Assembly (NCBI GenBank): GCA_028023455.1
Contig: JAQFVV010000030.1
Coordinates: 2,562,501 to 2,626,500 of the forward strand
Length of the DNA stretch: 64,000 nt
Origin: Epiperipatus broadwayi
Taxonomy: Eukaryota > Onychophora > Udeonychophora > Euonychophora > Peripatidae
Direction of reading: 5' to 3'
The translations under genes were made by a program, and so were the position numbers. The notes under the pieces were generated by a model. It was not told where the DNA came from, searched no databases, and was given only the letters and a program-made list of their open reading frames with translations. Positions within the stretch are counted from its first letter, which is position 1; each line of letters starts with the position of its first letter. Below, piece after piece: positions 22,015 to 32,162 of this stretch.

Positions 22015-22564
22015 CTTCCAGCATCCACTGATTACTCCGGCTTGCACTGGGTGGTGCTACTGTATGAAGAATTTTGCTTCTGTATAAACAGTTTGTGCAA
22101 ACATAAAGAATGGTGACCATGTGATATGTAGTGGTTTCATACCAAGCCTGCCAATAGGATTATGGTGATTGTAGTTATTAAAGAACCAAAGACACTAAAA
22201 AGTATGGATGTTAAACTGAGTTCAGATCTATACAAGCTAATGAACTTAAATTGAAAATATTGTTTGCATTTTGAATAGTTAGCATAATAAGGTGGCTTCT
22301 GGAAGGTTGCATAAAGAATGATGATTATGTGATGTTTAGGGATTTAATAACAATCTTGTCCAATAGCATTATGGTGAATGACTATTAAACAACCAAAAAC
22401 TATGCATGCTGAACTGAGTTCAGATCTATATGACTATATCAGCTAATGAGCTTGAAGTGAAAACATTTTCATTTGGACTCGAAGCTTTATAGTTAGCTAA
22501 TAAGGTAAAAGATGACTGATGGAGGGTTGCATTAGATCCTAAGATCTAGGTGCAGTGCTCCCAA

Positions 22565-22623
22565 ATCCAAAAGGCCTCACTGATGAAAGCTCCAAGTAAG
22601 AAACTAGTCTAGGGATATTGGAT
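22565..22623 (+). ncRNA. Satellite hammerhead motif, core intact
   Basis: CUGAUGA lies at 22580-22586, GAAA at 22600-22603, and the cut triplet GUC ends at 22609. The outer stem I helix AUCCAA (22565-22570) with UUGGAU (22618-22623) is perfect. The inner stem I helix (GCCUCA/UAGGGA) has two mismatches, and stem II (AGC with AGU) is weakened. It is probably a poor or inactive version of the motif at 23421. Confidence 0.55.
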
Positions 22624-23420
22624 GAATAGACCCTAAATAGGGATTTTATGCACAATCCTTCCTGTTTCCACTGATTACTCTGGCTTGCACTGAGTGGCAC
22701 TACTATATATGGAGGGTTTTGTTTCTGTAAACAGCTTGTGTAAGCATAAAGAATGTTGATCATGTGATGTTTAGTAGTAGGGTTATGGTGACTGATTATT
22801 AAAGAAGCAAATACACCAAAAAGTATGAATTTCAGATCTATACAACTGTGCAAGTTAATTAACTTGAATTGAAAACATTATTGGGTTTTTTATTTTGGTC
22901 TCAAAACTTTATAGTTAGCTAATAAGATAAAAGGTGGCTGCTGGAGCGTTGCATTAGATCTTAAGATCTAGGGGCAGTACTATCAGATCCAAGTCTCTTC
23001 ATTGATGAAAGCCAGGAGCTAAAAACTAGTGTGGGATAATGGATGAATAGGTAGTAGATAGGGATTTTATGCACAAACCTTCCTGCATCCATTGATTACT
23101 TTGGTTTGCCCTCAGTGATGCTACTGTATGGAGAGTACATTTGTGTAAGCATATAGAATGGTGATCATATGTTTAGTGGTTTAATACGAATCCTGCCCAA
23201 TAGGATTATGGTGACTAGTTATTAAAGAACCAAAGACACCAAAATGTATGGATGCTCAACTGAGTTCAGATCTATACGACTATACAAGTCAATGAGCTTG
23301 AATTAAAAACATTATTGTGTTTTCATTCTGGACTCAAAGCTTTATAGTTAGTTAATAATGTAAAGGATGTTCTTCTAGAGGGCTGCATTAGATCCTAAGA
23401 TCTAAGTACAGTGCTCTCAG

Positions 23421-23479
23421 ATCCAAGACTCCTCACTGATGAAAGCCATAAGCTAGAAACTAGTCTGGGGATATTGGAC
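23421..23479 (+). ncRNA. Satellite hammerhead motif, best copy in the array
   Basis: Core: CUGAUGA at 23436-23442, GAAA at 23456-23459, GUC ending at 23465. Stem I has an inner helix UCCUCA (23430-23435) with UGGGGA (23466-23471), one G-U pair, and an outer helix AUCCAA (23421-23426) with UUGGAC (five of six pairs), separated by GAC/UA. Stem II is AGC/GCU with an A-A opposition at the 10.1-11.1 position, where G-C is usual. Stem III would be AC/GU closed by only two bases. The palindrome ACUAGU instead allows two RNAs, or two units of one RNA, to share a stem III, as described for minimal satellite hammerheads. Activity is uncertain because of the A-A pair. Confidence 0.7.
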
Positions 23480-23541
23480 GAGTAGACCCTAGATAGGGAT
23501 TTTATGTTCCTGCATCCATTGATTACTCTGGCTTGAACTGA

Positions 23542-23800
23542 GTGGCGCTACTGTATGGGGAGTTTTACATCAAAATAATCATATAGTAATAGGAGCCACA
23601 ATGACAAGAACATATAGAATTGATATAAGGAATTTGTTTCCTTTAAGGTCTCTAAGAGGAATCAAACTGAGTGGTGCTACTGTATGGGGAGTTTTGCATC
23701 AGAATAATCATATAGTAATAGGAGCCACAATGACAAGAACATATAGAATTGTTATAAGGAATTTGTTTCCTTTAAGGTCTCTAAGAGGAATCGAAGGTAC
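23542..23800 (+). repeat. 129-bp tandem duplication at the edge of the satellite
   Basis: 23542-23670 and 23671-23798 are near-identical direct copies (first differences: gtggcgctac/gtggtgctac, acatcaaaat/gcatcagaat). Each begins with the satellite block gtggNgctactgtatgggga and then leaves the satellite for sequence with gaatttgtttcctttaaggt. The 68-codon open frame across them (23601-23807) is simply the doubled segment read through. The satellite-to-unique boundary was therefore copied together with its flank. Confidence 0.9.
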
Positions 23801-24537
23801 TCCTTAACAATTAACTGCAATCTTTCTTCACTTAAAATATATATTCAGTTGTAAATATATATGAATGAATTGTAGCTTATGAGATCGTTGATTCTTTGCA
23901 TGGTTTAGTTAGTGAAGTGTTAGAGAGGTCGATTCTAGATCTCAAGATCCATATATGTGGTTTAGTCTGTCAGTCATGGTGCCCAATCTTTTTATGATTT
24001 CCTGAGTAGTAAATCCTCTAATATTTTTTTTATAAACTTTGCTGTTAAAAATGATAGCTTAATTTCATTTTAGTTGTTTTTTTGTTTTTTTTTTTACATT
24101 TTTTCCAATTGAAAATTTAAATTTTTGCTCATTTGTTTTTAAGCATCATATGAAACATATCTAGAGAATGGAAAGTAGTCTTCTTATATATATTTTTTCA
24201 GAAAATTTAATTACAGAAGGTCACTGAACTTTGTAAATGTGTCCGTCAATATCCCTATATATAAGTTGAAAAATATTACAATTTGGAATAATGAATAAAG
24301 GCAATTATAGGTTGAATAATTAGAACACATTTCTTACTGGAAATTTTTTGTGTAGATGTGAAACAACATAATTAATTTTTATAAGTATCTATTACATATA
24401 ATAAAATATTATTGTAGCTGCTATTGTAACAGTTAGTTATGTATAGCTAGGAAAATTAATCTTAGGAACCAAGTCATGGTCACTAATTTGCACATATGTG
24501 TGTAACATCTATATAAACATTTCCACAGACAATACAA
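23801..24537. other. AT-rich spacer
   Basis: No gene seen. A T-rich run sits at about 24079-24094. A block at 23930-23985 (including agatctcaagatccatat) is less AT-rich but unassigned. Confidence 0.45.
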
Positions 24538-24538
24538 A

Positions 24539-24698
24539 GTCGAACCTCATTACCTACGCTCCCAGGACAATTTTCACATGACCATCACATCTGATGTTAC
24601 CATGTATGCCTTTTTATATTTCACTGACATTAGGGAGATACAAGAGACTCTTAAAGAACTAAATGCTGATTGTGGTCAACAAGACCCAAATGCGAGAG
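24539..24698 (+). CDS. Candidate internal exon of an unidentified host gene
   Basis: Between an acceptor (ttccacag, ending 24538) and a donor (gag|gttacg, GT at 24699) runs a 160-base stretch. It is open in one frame and has protein-like composition: HYLRSQDNFHMTITSDVT, then YAFLYFTDIREIQETLKELN, ending ADCGQQDPNAR. Charged, aromatic and polar residues are mixed in a way AT-rich noise here does not produce. I cannot name the protein. Further exons are not evident within several kb, so it may be an exon of a gene with very long introns or a lone pseudo-exon. The donor is only a fair match to consensus. Confidence 0.4.
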
Positions 24699-24699
24699 G

Positions 24700-25089
24700 T
24701 TACGAGTATATATATATTTATTAGTAACAATAAATATATATATAAGAAAATGAAAGAAAAAGTTGTGTGACTATTCGCCAGGCTAGGTTCAAACCTAAAA
24801 GATTCTGTGTTTTCTTAATAGTTTATAATGAATTAATGATTAAACAGCATTATTATCAGTAGCTTTTATAAAATAGAAGGACTACATTTTCCCATATTTC
24901 AATAACCTTCAGAATGGATGTTCTACAATGGTATCGCTATTACTTACTTCATAATTTAAGCAGAGTGAAACTGGGAGTATATTTATTTATGTACATTAAA
25001 ATCACAATTATTAATAAATAATCACAAATGATTTAAAATTATGACTTACTACACGATTGCTATTTTAGGCTCTAAAGTACATTTAAGAA
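24700..25089. other. Spacer with TA microsatellite and a B-box-like site
   Basis: A TA-rich run spans about 24705-24740. AGGTTCAAACCT at 24785-24796 matches a polymerase III B box but has no A box at the right distance and is itself a small palindrome. Nothing else was found. Confidence 0.35.
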
Positions 25090-28000
25090 ATACTGATGCA
25101 AAACAGTTTACCCAATGATGAAAAAGATTAGGTATGCCAACCTCGATGAGGCCACAGCCAGGAAATTCATTGGATCATTGAATCATATGAAGCAGGGAAG
25201 GACATCTTATATATCTGGTAATGAACTTATCAAGCAGGATAATTCATCTGCCTTGATAATATTCAAAATAAACAGCCAAGTTTACCAGAGTGTATATAAA
25301 CGAGAGATGTCCATCTTAGTATGACCATATATAGAAAGCACTCAGCTAATCAATTTCTAAGTAGCAATGATCATCTGCTCAGCTCCAGCCGATTCAGATT
25401 TTTTTTATGGTGTTGGTTTGCAGAATAACCCTTTTTCACAGGTGAGTTATACATTTATTGTTTATATAAAGTGACTTAATTGAAAAGAACTTTTTTTCCA
25501 ATTCAATATTTGCAGATTTCATCCGTTGACATTTAGCTTTAATGGCGTCTACTGTTAAAGATTCCATGGACAAGAAAACCAAAGGCAAAAATCAATATAA
25601 ACCTAATTTTCAACAAAAAAAATTCAAAAGTGAATCAAAAACATTCAGTTTTGGTCCAAATATGACCAGACCCATGAAAACTTCTCAATTTATTAGTCCC
25701 AATATTCAAAGTAATACAACTCGACCAAAATGCAAAATTCTAGAAGTAAAAGTAAGCAGGAAGTCACCGTAAATCATGTCAAAAGTGATGTCGAAGTACA
25801 TTTAAAAATTAATACACTTCCACATGGGCCTGGAGGACAAGACAGCACTTGTTTGAAAGGGCTTGACTTCCCCTGCAAAACAACACCTAGATCATCAAGA
25901 TTGCCTACTCCTATGGGAAGTTATGTACGAAAAGGTACTGACAGTCCAATTTTACACAGTGATTTCCAGACTCTGGATGTTGACATATGCGGGAAAACCT
26001 GGCAGGCGGAAAAAACAGGTTCTCGGATTAATTCAAAGTCCAGATCTTTTTCTGATAATAGAGATTCCACCTTGGCCTACATCCCTAACCAAGAACTGAA
26101 TGAGGTCAGGAACAGGAGATATGGGACAAAATCTGGTGCAGAGGTGGTGCCATAAAAATACAAAATTTTTTTAAAAATGAATAAAAACTATAACGGAATG
26201 CATAGAAAGGCTAATTTACATGCCACACCATCCAAACGGCCTCAATCGATGGGGCTTATTCCCCTGCAGCTGAATATAATCTTGATTTCTCTTTTTATCA
26301 ATGATTTTCAAAATACACAACCATCTCCATCTGCACAACCTGCCCACACCAATAAAACCACCTCTGAATAGACCAGCCAATAGCCCTGCTTCCCGTGCTT
26401 CAAATGACAATACCCAATTAAAATACAATAATGTTGATCAACATCCGAGCCTCTACACAACCATAAGGGTCTTAGTCTAAATCCAGTAGTCACAAGGACT
26501 TCCCCAACATCCTACACCTGCATGGCAGCGAGAAACATCTTAGGGCTTCGATCCAAAACCACTGACTTTCCAGTTGCTGTCTACCCATATGCTGATGAAA
26601 GCATTGGAATCTCGGTTAGAACCTTTCAAGTAATGGGAGGAGCGGATCTAACACCCAGAGATGTGGGGGAGGAAAGACTCGCCCACGAAACTATAACAAC
26701 TACAAGTGTGATCTAGCAAATCATTCTACAATAAGTTCAAATTCAATCAGTCAGTGCCGCCTCTCCTTAAGAAATCTTTCAACATATATAAGGATGACAA
26801 GGCAGTAATCCTGGCTGTCACAGATGACAATGTTCACTTATACAGTTTCCTGGTGGAGTCCCTTTTTGAATTATTCACCACGCATTGCCTCTGGGGCTCG
26901 GTCTATAAGGTGTTATTTCATCCAAATGACCAATACGTGGTGGTTCAATTTAGCAATACTATCGCCAAGAAGGCCTTTTGAAATAATCATAAAAGTCTTG
27001 TTGGCCGGTACTCGATCACCATAGACCCAAATGGACCCAGCTCCATCAATGGCTATGTTAAGAACTGCGGCATTAATTTCAACAAAGCGACATACATGGT
27101 TGTCCAATTTAGCAATATTATCGCCAAAGTCTTTCGAAATAATCATAAAAGTCTCGTTGGCCGGTACTTGATCACCATGGACCCAGTTCCATCAATGGGT
27201 ATGTTAAGAACTGCGGTATTAATTTCAACAAAGCGACCTCCAGAAAGCCCTGGCCCTCTTTGGGAACTATTGCTTTTCAATATAGGACCATCCGTCATGT
27301 TGGGGCCGAGGTTCTCACTAACCTAGCCGGCTTTTGAATCACATTAAACAAAGGTGTTTCCCACTTAAGATCCCTAGACTAATAGAATTTCTTGACTTTC
27401 CACTCACTATCATTCTTCAGCGGGTGTCACCCAGTACTTCCATTGTAGGGGCAGGGGACACATTATGAGGGTCTGTAGGGAGCGTCCTTCCAAAGGCAAT
27501 ACCTCATCCGGTTCTCTCGATCAAGTTAAAACCCCACCAGTTATTCAACCAAGTTCCAGCGATTATCTGTCTGACATTAAAACTGATTATGGACCCTGCT
27601 TTCAAGAACTTTAGTCTGTAATTTACCTATCCAGCAATATGGATTATCATTTGTTGAGCTTTCGGTTATTTAGCCAAGTTCCAGTATGTACCTGTCTGCC
27701 TTATAATATCGGATTCAGATGACCATCAAATTTTATGTATGGTTCGTAGTTTGTACACCCCTCTGTCCTTGTCTAGATTGGGTCACCGATGTAACCTGAT
27801 GGCCAATCATTCAAGCATTTCATTATTTTAAATGCATCTAGACCATGGGTGCAATTCGCACTTTGCTTTCACCTTTCTTGTTATACCCAAATTGTATCAA
27901 TTATTCCTATATAACTTATTGAATTATAATACTCAGATTGTATTTTCGTTTAGGCCTATATATTCTTATGTCCTTTGAATGTTAGGGAACAATATAAGCC

Positions 28001-28260
28001 TGTTCTCACTTTATGTTAACACTGATTGTCCTCAATGATGAATGGTTTACTAGGACTTGATAATTATCTACCTTGCAATTCTTAGTTGATATATTGTTCA
28101 ATCTACCTTCAGTGACAATGATGCCTGGGGTTTCTATTATGTAACACATGAAACCCTCAATATATAATACATGTAATCATCGGAAGTCACCCTCTTTTGA
28201 ATTCTTGATTTTGTACAATATGCTATAAATAAAGCCTCTTTTTGAAATGTACAAATTTAT
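25090..28260 (+). pseudogene. Large decayed coding-like block, unidentified
   Basis: Base composition is clearly less AT-rich than the flanks, and several plus-strand frames look protein-like. 25115-25324 contains DEATARKFIGSLNHMKQGRT. 25542-25772 is Lys/Ser/Pro/Gln-rich (starts MASTVKDSMDKKTKGKNQYK), like a disordered Gag or nucleic-acid-binding tail. 25730-26155 and 26522-26716 (ARNILGLRSKTTDFPVAVYP) follow. The frames shift repeatedly and no RT, integrase, transposase or recombinase motif could be found. Near the 3' end a TATAAATAAAG block (28220-28230) could be a polyadenylation signal. It may be an old retroelement or a processed host pseudogene; I cannot choose. Confidence 0.35.
26929..27236. 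repeat. Tandem duplication (~159 bp, second copy ~13 bp shorter)
   Basis: The blocks caattta-gcaatattatcgcc, gaaataatcataaaagtct and ttggccggtac, then atgttaagaactgcgg-attaatttcaacaaagcga, occur twice, offset by 159 bp. The second copy lacks short pieces around 27178-27190. On the minus strand 26913-27146 is open and reads RFVEINAAVLNIAIDGAGS then WVYGDRVPANKTFMIISK, the more protein-like of the two strands here. It is therefore possible that this stretch encodes a minus-strand protein with an internal repeat. No family recognised. Confidence 0.75.
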
Positions 28261-29030
28261 CACACACACACCCCCCATCAACTCAAATGGGAAATGAGCA
28301 ATAATTAATTATTAATGTCTGGAAATTAGTTATACTAAAACAAACTTATTAGCTACATTGTAAGATTGCACAAGTTATCATGTATCACTTGGCCTAGTGC
28401 ATTAAAGCATGTTTAATTCGATCAAGATAAACACTCCCAGAATAACAAACATTCTATTAACCCCTGCATAATGATCCACCCAGAAGTTCATCATCTTTAT
28501 CCATACTACTACTAATGAATGTAAACATATAGTAGCTTGAGAGGTCTGCGATTTAGATATATAATTATAATTAAACATTTACTTAAAAATATTAACATCA
28601 AATTATCTTGTCTAGCACACGCACAGACATATGTCCCTTAGAAAATGTAAATCAACTTTTATATTTGTTTACACTAGATTTTCTGACCATGATAATTTCA
28701 TTAAGAGCTAGGTAAGGAAGGGAGGGTTGAAGCCATCTTTGTGTTTTATTAATTATCTTTTCTTTATTGGGGGGAGGGTGATTTCTGAAATTTTATGAAA
28801 TGAAAATATATTTACATATTAACCCTTTGTCACCTGATCACTCAATACCCAAATATAGTACATATGTATGACTTAAAATGATTGTATATAGGAATACATA
28901 CTCTGTCATTCTTGAACATATACATAATGACAAGCTTAAATAATATCAAAGTAACAGATAGTGTATAAAAAAAGATAATCAGAACGCAAAACAATTATGA
29001 ATTGTTTAAATTTTACTGGTATTTAAGAAT
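28261..29030. other. AT-rich spacer with a short CA/C run
   Basis: A (CA)n-C run is at 28261-28276. The rest is AT-rich, with no gene, terminal repeat or promoter identified. Confidence 0.45.
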
Positions 29031-29520
29031 TGCAGAGATCTTAATAAGAATTCAATAGTTCTATGATTACTTTCGCGAAGGGTTTGAAACATAATGCTGC
29101 AGTGCTCTCCATGGAGGCATTCACTTCTTTTGAATAAACTTTCTTGACTATTAATTTAATTTGTTATTATGGAGACAGATTGGTTATTCAGGTTAGCAGA
29201 TGAACAAGGGTAGCATAATTGACTAGGTAGCTTAACTTCTTGAATGGAGGCATGGCTGGTCTGCAGGTTGGTTACATATATTGCAGGAGCATCAGAATAT
29301 AGGTACAATTGATAACAGACTTCAGAGATATACCAGTTCACAGACCACATCAGATTTCAAAAGCGCTCTCCTGGAATGGTGAAGGGGAAGCAGCCACAAC
29401 CTCACTGGATCTCATTAAGCATGGCTTCCAGGAGCAGAATGATTGATGACCTTCTTAAAAAATTTACTGAGGGGCCTTGTTAACAATCTTATTGAAGAAT
29501 TTTTTGATAAAGATCCTGGT
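29031..29520. other. G+C-richer patch, unassigned
   Basis: Composition rises here. A minus-strand frame (29156-29350, 64 codons, three cysteines) and a short plus-strand piece at about 29395-29485 (with MASRSRMIDDLLKKFTEG-like residues) both look moderately protein-like. No motif identifies the block. It may be a fragment of an element not otherwise present in the window. Confidence 0.25.
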
Positions 29521-31445
29521 AACACATTTACATAGGTTGTTTTTATCATTTGTAAACAAGGCACCCAATTTAGTTCTTAAAATATTTTTTAATTTTAGTG
29601 ATATTAATTAAAAAATTTCTAAATTTAGAATACCTTTTGTTTACTCTCATTCTGTTACCTAGGGCCACATATTGCTAACCTTATTTAATGATTAAATCTA
29701 CCTGTGCCTTGTAATCTTTCTATATATAACTAATTGTGCATCTGCCTTTACAAATTTATTAAAATATAATATTAAGGAATTACTCTTTCTACAAGAATGT
29801 TCATGAGCCTTTTATACAATTATATCTATTTGAACATCTTGTCTTAACAAATTTACTAATTATTTATCTAATATTAAGGAAATTTTCTAGATTCGTTAAT
29901 CTAATTGTTTGTGATCATACACACGTTGCATTCCATTCTTATATGTTTGTAAAATATTTTAAAATAAATTTTTATGCCCCCTATAATAGAATTTAAAATA
30001 TTTAAAACAAATTGATGTGAAGCATATATATAGCTTCACTATATTAGATTTTTTTCTAAAATAAAAAAAATCTTGAACATATGACTTCAAAATAATTGTT
30101 AAAGTTGTTCCATCCTGATTAAAATTAATAGAATACTCAAAAAAATAGTCATTGTCTTTAAATTTGGTGAATGTAAATAATTGTATTTCTAAGTCACGCA
30201 AATTGTTTGCCATTACTAAGTTTTTTAATTCCCAAATTTGATCCATAAAACATGGTTTCTCATCACTTTCCAAAATTTATGATTACTATTCTAATTACTG
30301 CAAAATATTTACATAGAAGATTTTCTTCTAATAACGAATACCATTATTGTTATTTTTTAAATCAAAACCATTAAAAATTTATGATGAAAGTGGAAAATTT
30401 ACTTAGACTAAAAATATATTTAACAACGTTCTGCATGATTCATTGCAATAGTAAAATGGCTGACTGAAACTGTCCAACACTCATGTCTATTTCTGCAACT
30501 TCTAACCTTCAAACTTATGAACTTCCTAAGCAATAAAGTCATTCACTTATTTATAATGAATATGTTAAATCTACATGAAAGCAGGTTATTAAGCAATAGG
30601 GTGCTACTATTAGAGATTACTCTTGATTATCATTGATAATAGGTTTTTTTTTTTTTTAAGTGTCATAGCATCGGCCGGGACTCGTTTATTTATTATTTAC
30701 CATCCTCTTAATACTTTATTCTGACATCTCATTCTTAAGTAACATTATAAATTCTTCACATCAAGATGCATGATACTTTTAAAGAAATTTAGTTTTGACA
30801 TAAGTATAAGTAATTGTAAAAAAATCTTAATTCACATTTTTCTTTGTAAATTTTGTTTTATTTTGGTGAATTCACATATATAATTATATTTTTTTTTTTT
30901 ACATTTTAGTCATTTTTTTGTGGTTATTGCCAAGATATTTCTAATTTTCATATTTTTTTAACTTTCAATTTTAAGTTTAAAGATTAGGAAGATTAAAATT
31001 CATAACAATAACCCTATAAAAGTGAAATATAGGAAAATAATACTTATTTATATTTGTGAATTCATCAAAATAAAACATGTTTTGTAAAGAAAAATGTACA
31101 TTAAGAAATAAAAAAAAAACTAGATTATATTTGGAAAGAGAATTAAATTTTGGACATTTAAATTTTAGTCTATAAAACAAATATTAGCATGTCTAAAATC
31201 AAATTTAATTAAACCAAAATATTTTTTTAAATAATATTAATAATTAAGAATGAAGCATATTCTATTAGAATTTCAGTTAAACTAACAAATTTTTCTAATT
31301 ATTTACTTTTCTTTTAATATTAAATCTTTTTCTACTTGTTTTTATCTTTCATAATGTACTTGCAGATCTTTAGAGTTTTGAATTAAATGATTGATTTAAA
31401 AATTCAAATAATATAATTCTCTAAGTATATATCATAATTTCATTG
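29521..31445. other. AT-rich spacer
   Basis: Several A/T-rich open frames (29959-30273 and 30977-31180, both minus) are dominated by Phe, Lys, Asn, Ile and Tyr and are expected by chance in such DNA. A tggtggcc-free stretch with T runs (30642-30658, 30889-30900) follows. I support no gene here. Confidence 0.4.
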
Positions 31446-31448
31446 CAG

Positions 31449-31502
31449 AATTGATATTACCCAATAATGGATACTATCCTCTGTGAACCAACAAAAGACC
31501 AG
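31449..31502 (+). CDS. Candidate first coding exon, unidentified gene
   Basis: An acceptor (ttcattgcag, ending 31448) is followed by 54 bases and a good donor (accag|gtaatg at 31503). All frames contain a stop before the ATG at 31468, but from that ATG the frame reads MDTILCEPTKDQ to the donor. That fits a 5' untranslated region plus start codon. It would join in phase 0 to the exon at 31669. No similarity is recognised; small exons like this also arise by chance. Confidence 0.3.
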
Positions 31503-31665
31503 GTAATGATGTGGATCAAAACACCATTCCTTCTCTTGAAAATAAAAAAAGGAAAATCAGAGATCTGGAACATAATTAAGAGAATGTGTATAAATAATAT
31601 TCGCTAACTATGTTTATTGTGTATTATGTGGCTCTGTCTTATATTATCAAATGCATTTGCAACAG

Positions 31666-31729
31666 GTAAAAAGAGAAACTATCCCTGCTTCACAATCAAC
31701 AAGGTTAATACAGCATCACCTGCACCAAA
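31666..31729 (+). CDS. Candidate second exon, in phase with 31.45-kb exon
   Basis: After the acceptor aatgcatttgcaacag, one frame reads VKRETIPASQSTRLIQHHLHQ to the donor caaag|gtgaag (GT near 31730), a strong consensus match. Joined to the upstream candidate it gives one continuous frame with no stop across a ~165-base intron. A tgctaac-like branch site (cgctaac near 31604) is present but far from the acceptor. A competing plus-strand frame (31617-31817) spans the acceptor and is mostly hydrophobic, probably chance. Product unknown. Confidence 0.3.
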
Positions 31730-31889
31730 GGTGAAGATTTTTATCTTCATTATATCTACCTACATATATATGTGCATACACACATACGTAAATTTAATTT
31801 CTTTTTTTTTTTATTAGGTTTAATGCATTGTTTTTGTTATTTTATATCTTAAAAATGTATTTAATTAAAATGAATATAGTGTAATATGC

Positions 31890-31990
31890 ATTTTAGCAAA
31901 GTGGTTGAGTGATAAACTTAAGAGCTAAAGATTACTGGATCGAAGATCAATTTATCATTTCTGGGATTTGAATAGTTTCCAATATAATAC
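31890..31990 (+). repeat. tRNA-derived SINE head
   Basis: TAGCAAAGTGG at 31894-31904 matches a polymerase III A box, and GGATCGAAGATC at 31937-31948 is a slightly expanded B box at the spacing seen in tRNAs. Between them a worn anticodon-arm-like region (acttaagagctaaagatt) is visible. No cloverleaf is fully paired, so this is a SINE or tRNA pseudogene rather than a working tRNA. The body that follows shows no clear end or poly-A tail. Confidence 0.6.
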
Positions 31991-32162
31991 AGGCCTTACT
32001 CATTTTTCATTTCAGTTTTTGCTTTTACATACTGTGGGGGCCACTGAAATCATACTGTATAAACTAATTGATGATAAATTTAATATTTTTTGAAAATTTG
32101 ATTGTTATAAAAATACATAATACTAAAGCTCAACTTAATTGTAAATTATATATTTTTAATTA

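Larger units (their letters stand above)
22015..23541 (+). repeat. Ribozyme satellite, plus-oriented block (~3.5 units)
   Basis: From about 22015 the same ~425-bp unit continues as its reverse complement. The landmark gcattagatcctaagatcta (exact or with one change) occurs near 22527, 22951 and 23385, spacings of 424 and 434. The array is thus a large inverted repeat with its switch point near 22012. Plus-strand hammerhead motifs lie at 22565-22623, 22985-23045 and 23421-23479. The first and third keep all core residues; the middle one is mutated (UUGAUGA, AAAAAC). Cutting at the two intact sites would release an 856-base, two-unit RNA. The units show no coding potential. Confidence 0.9.

Noticed and set aside
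23601-23807. 68-codon open frame as a gene
   Set aside because: It only reads through the 129-bp tandem duplication; both halves repeat the same residues and there is no start or splice context.
26590-26700. A CTGATGA at 26593 and a CACGAAAC at 26691 that might make a hammerhead
   Set aside because: They are nearly 100 bases apart, and no stem II or stem I pairs around them.
27415-27430. Minus-strand CUGAAGA followed by GGAAAGUC as a hammerhead
   Set aside because: The bases between cannot form stem II, and no stem I pairs.
29959-30273. 104-codon minus-strand open frame
   Set aside because: Composition is dominated by Phe, Lys, Asn, Tyr and Ile as in random AT-rich frames; no splice sites or motif.
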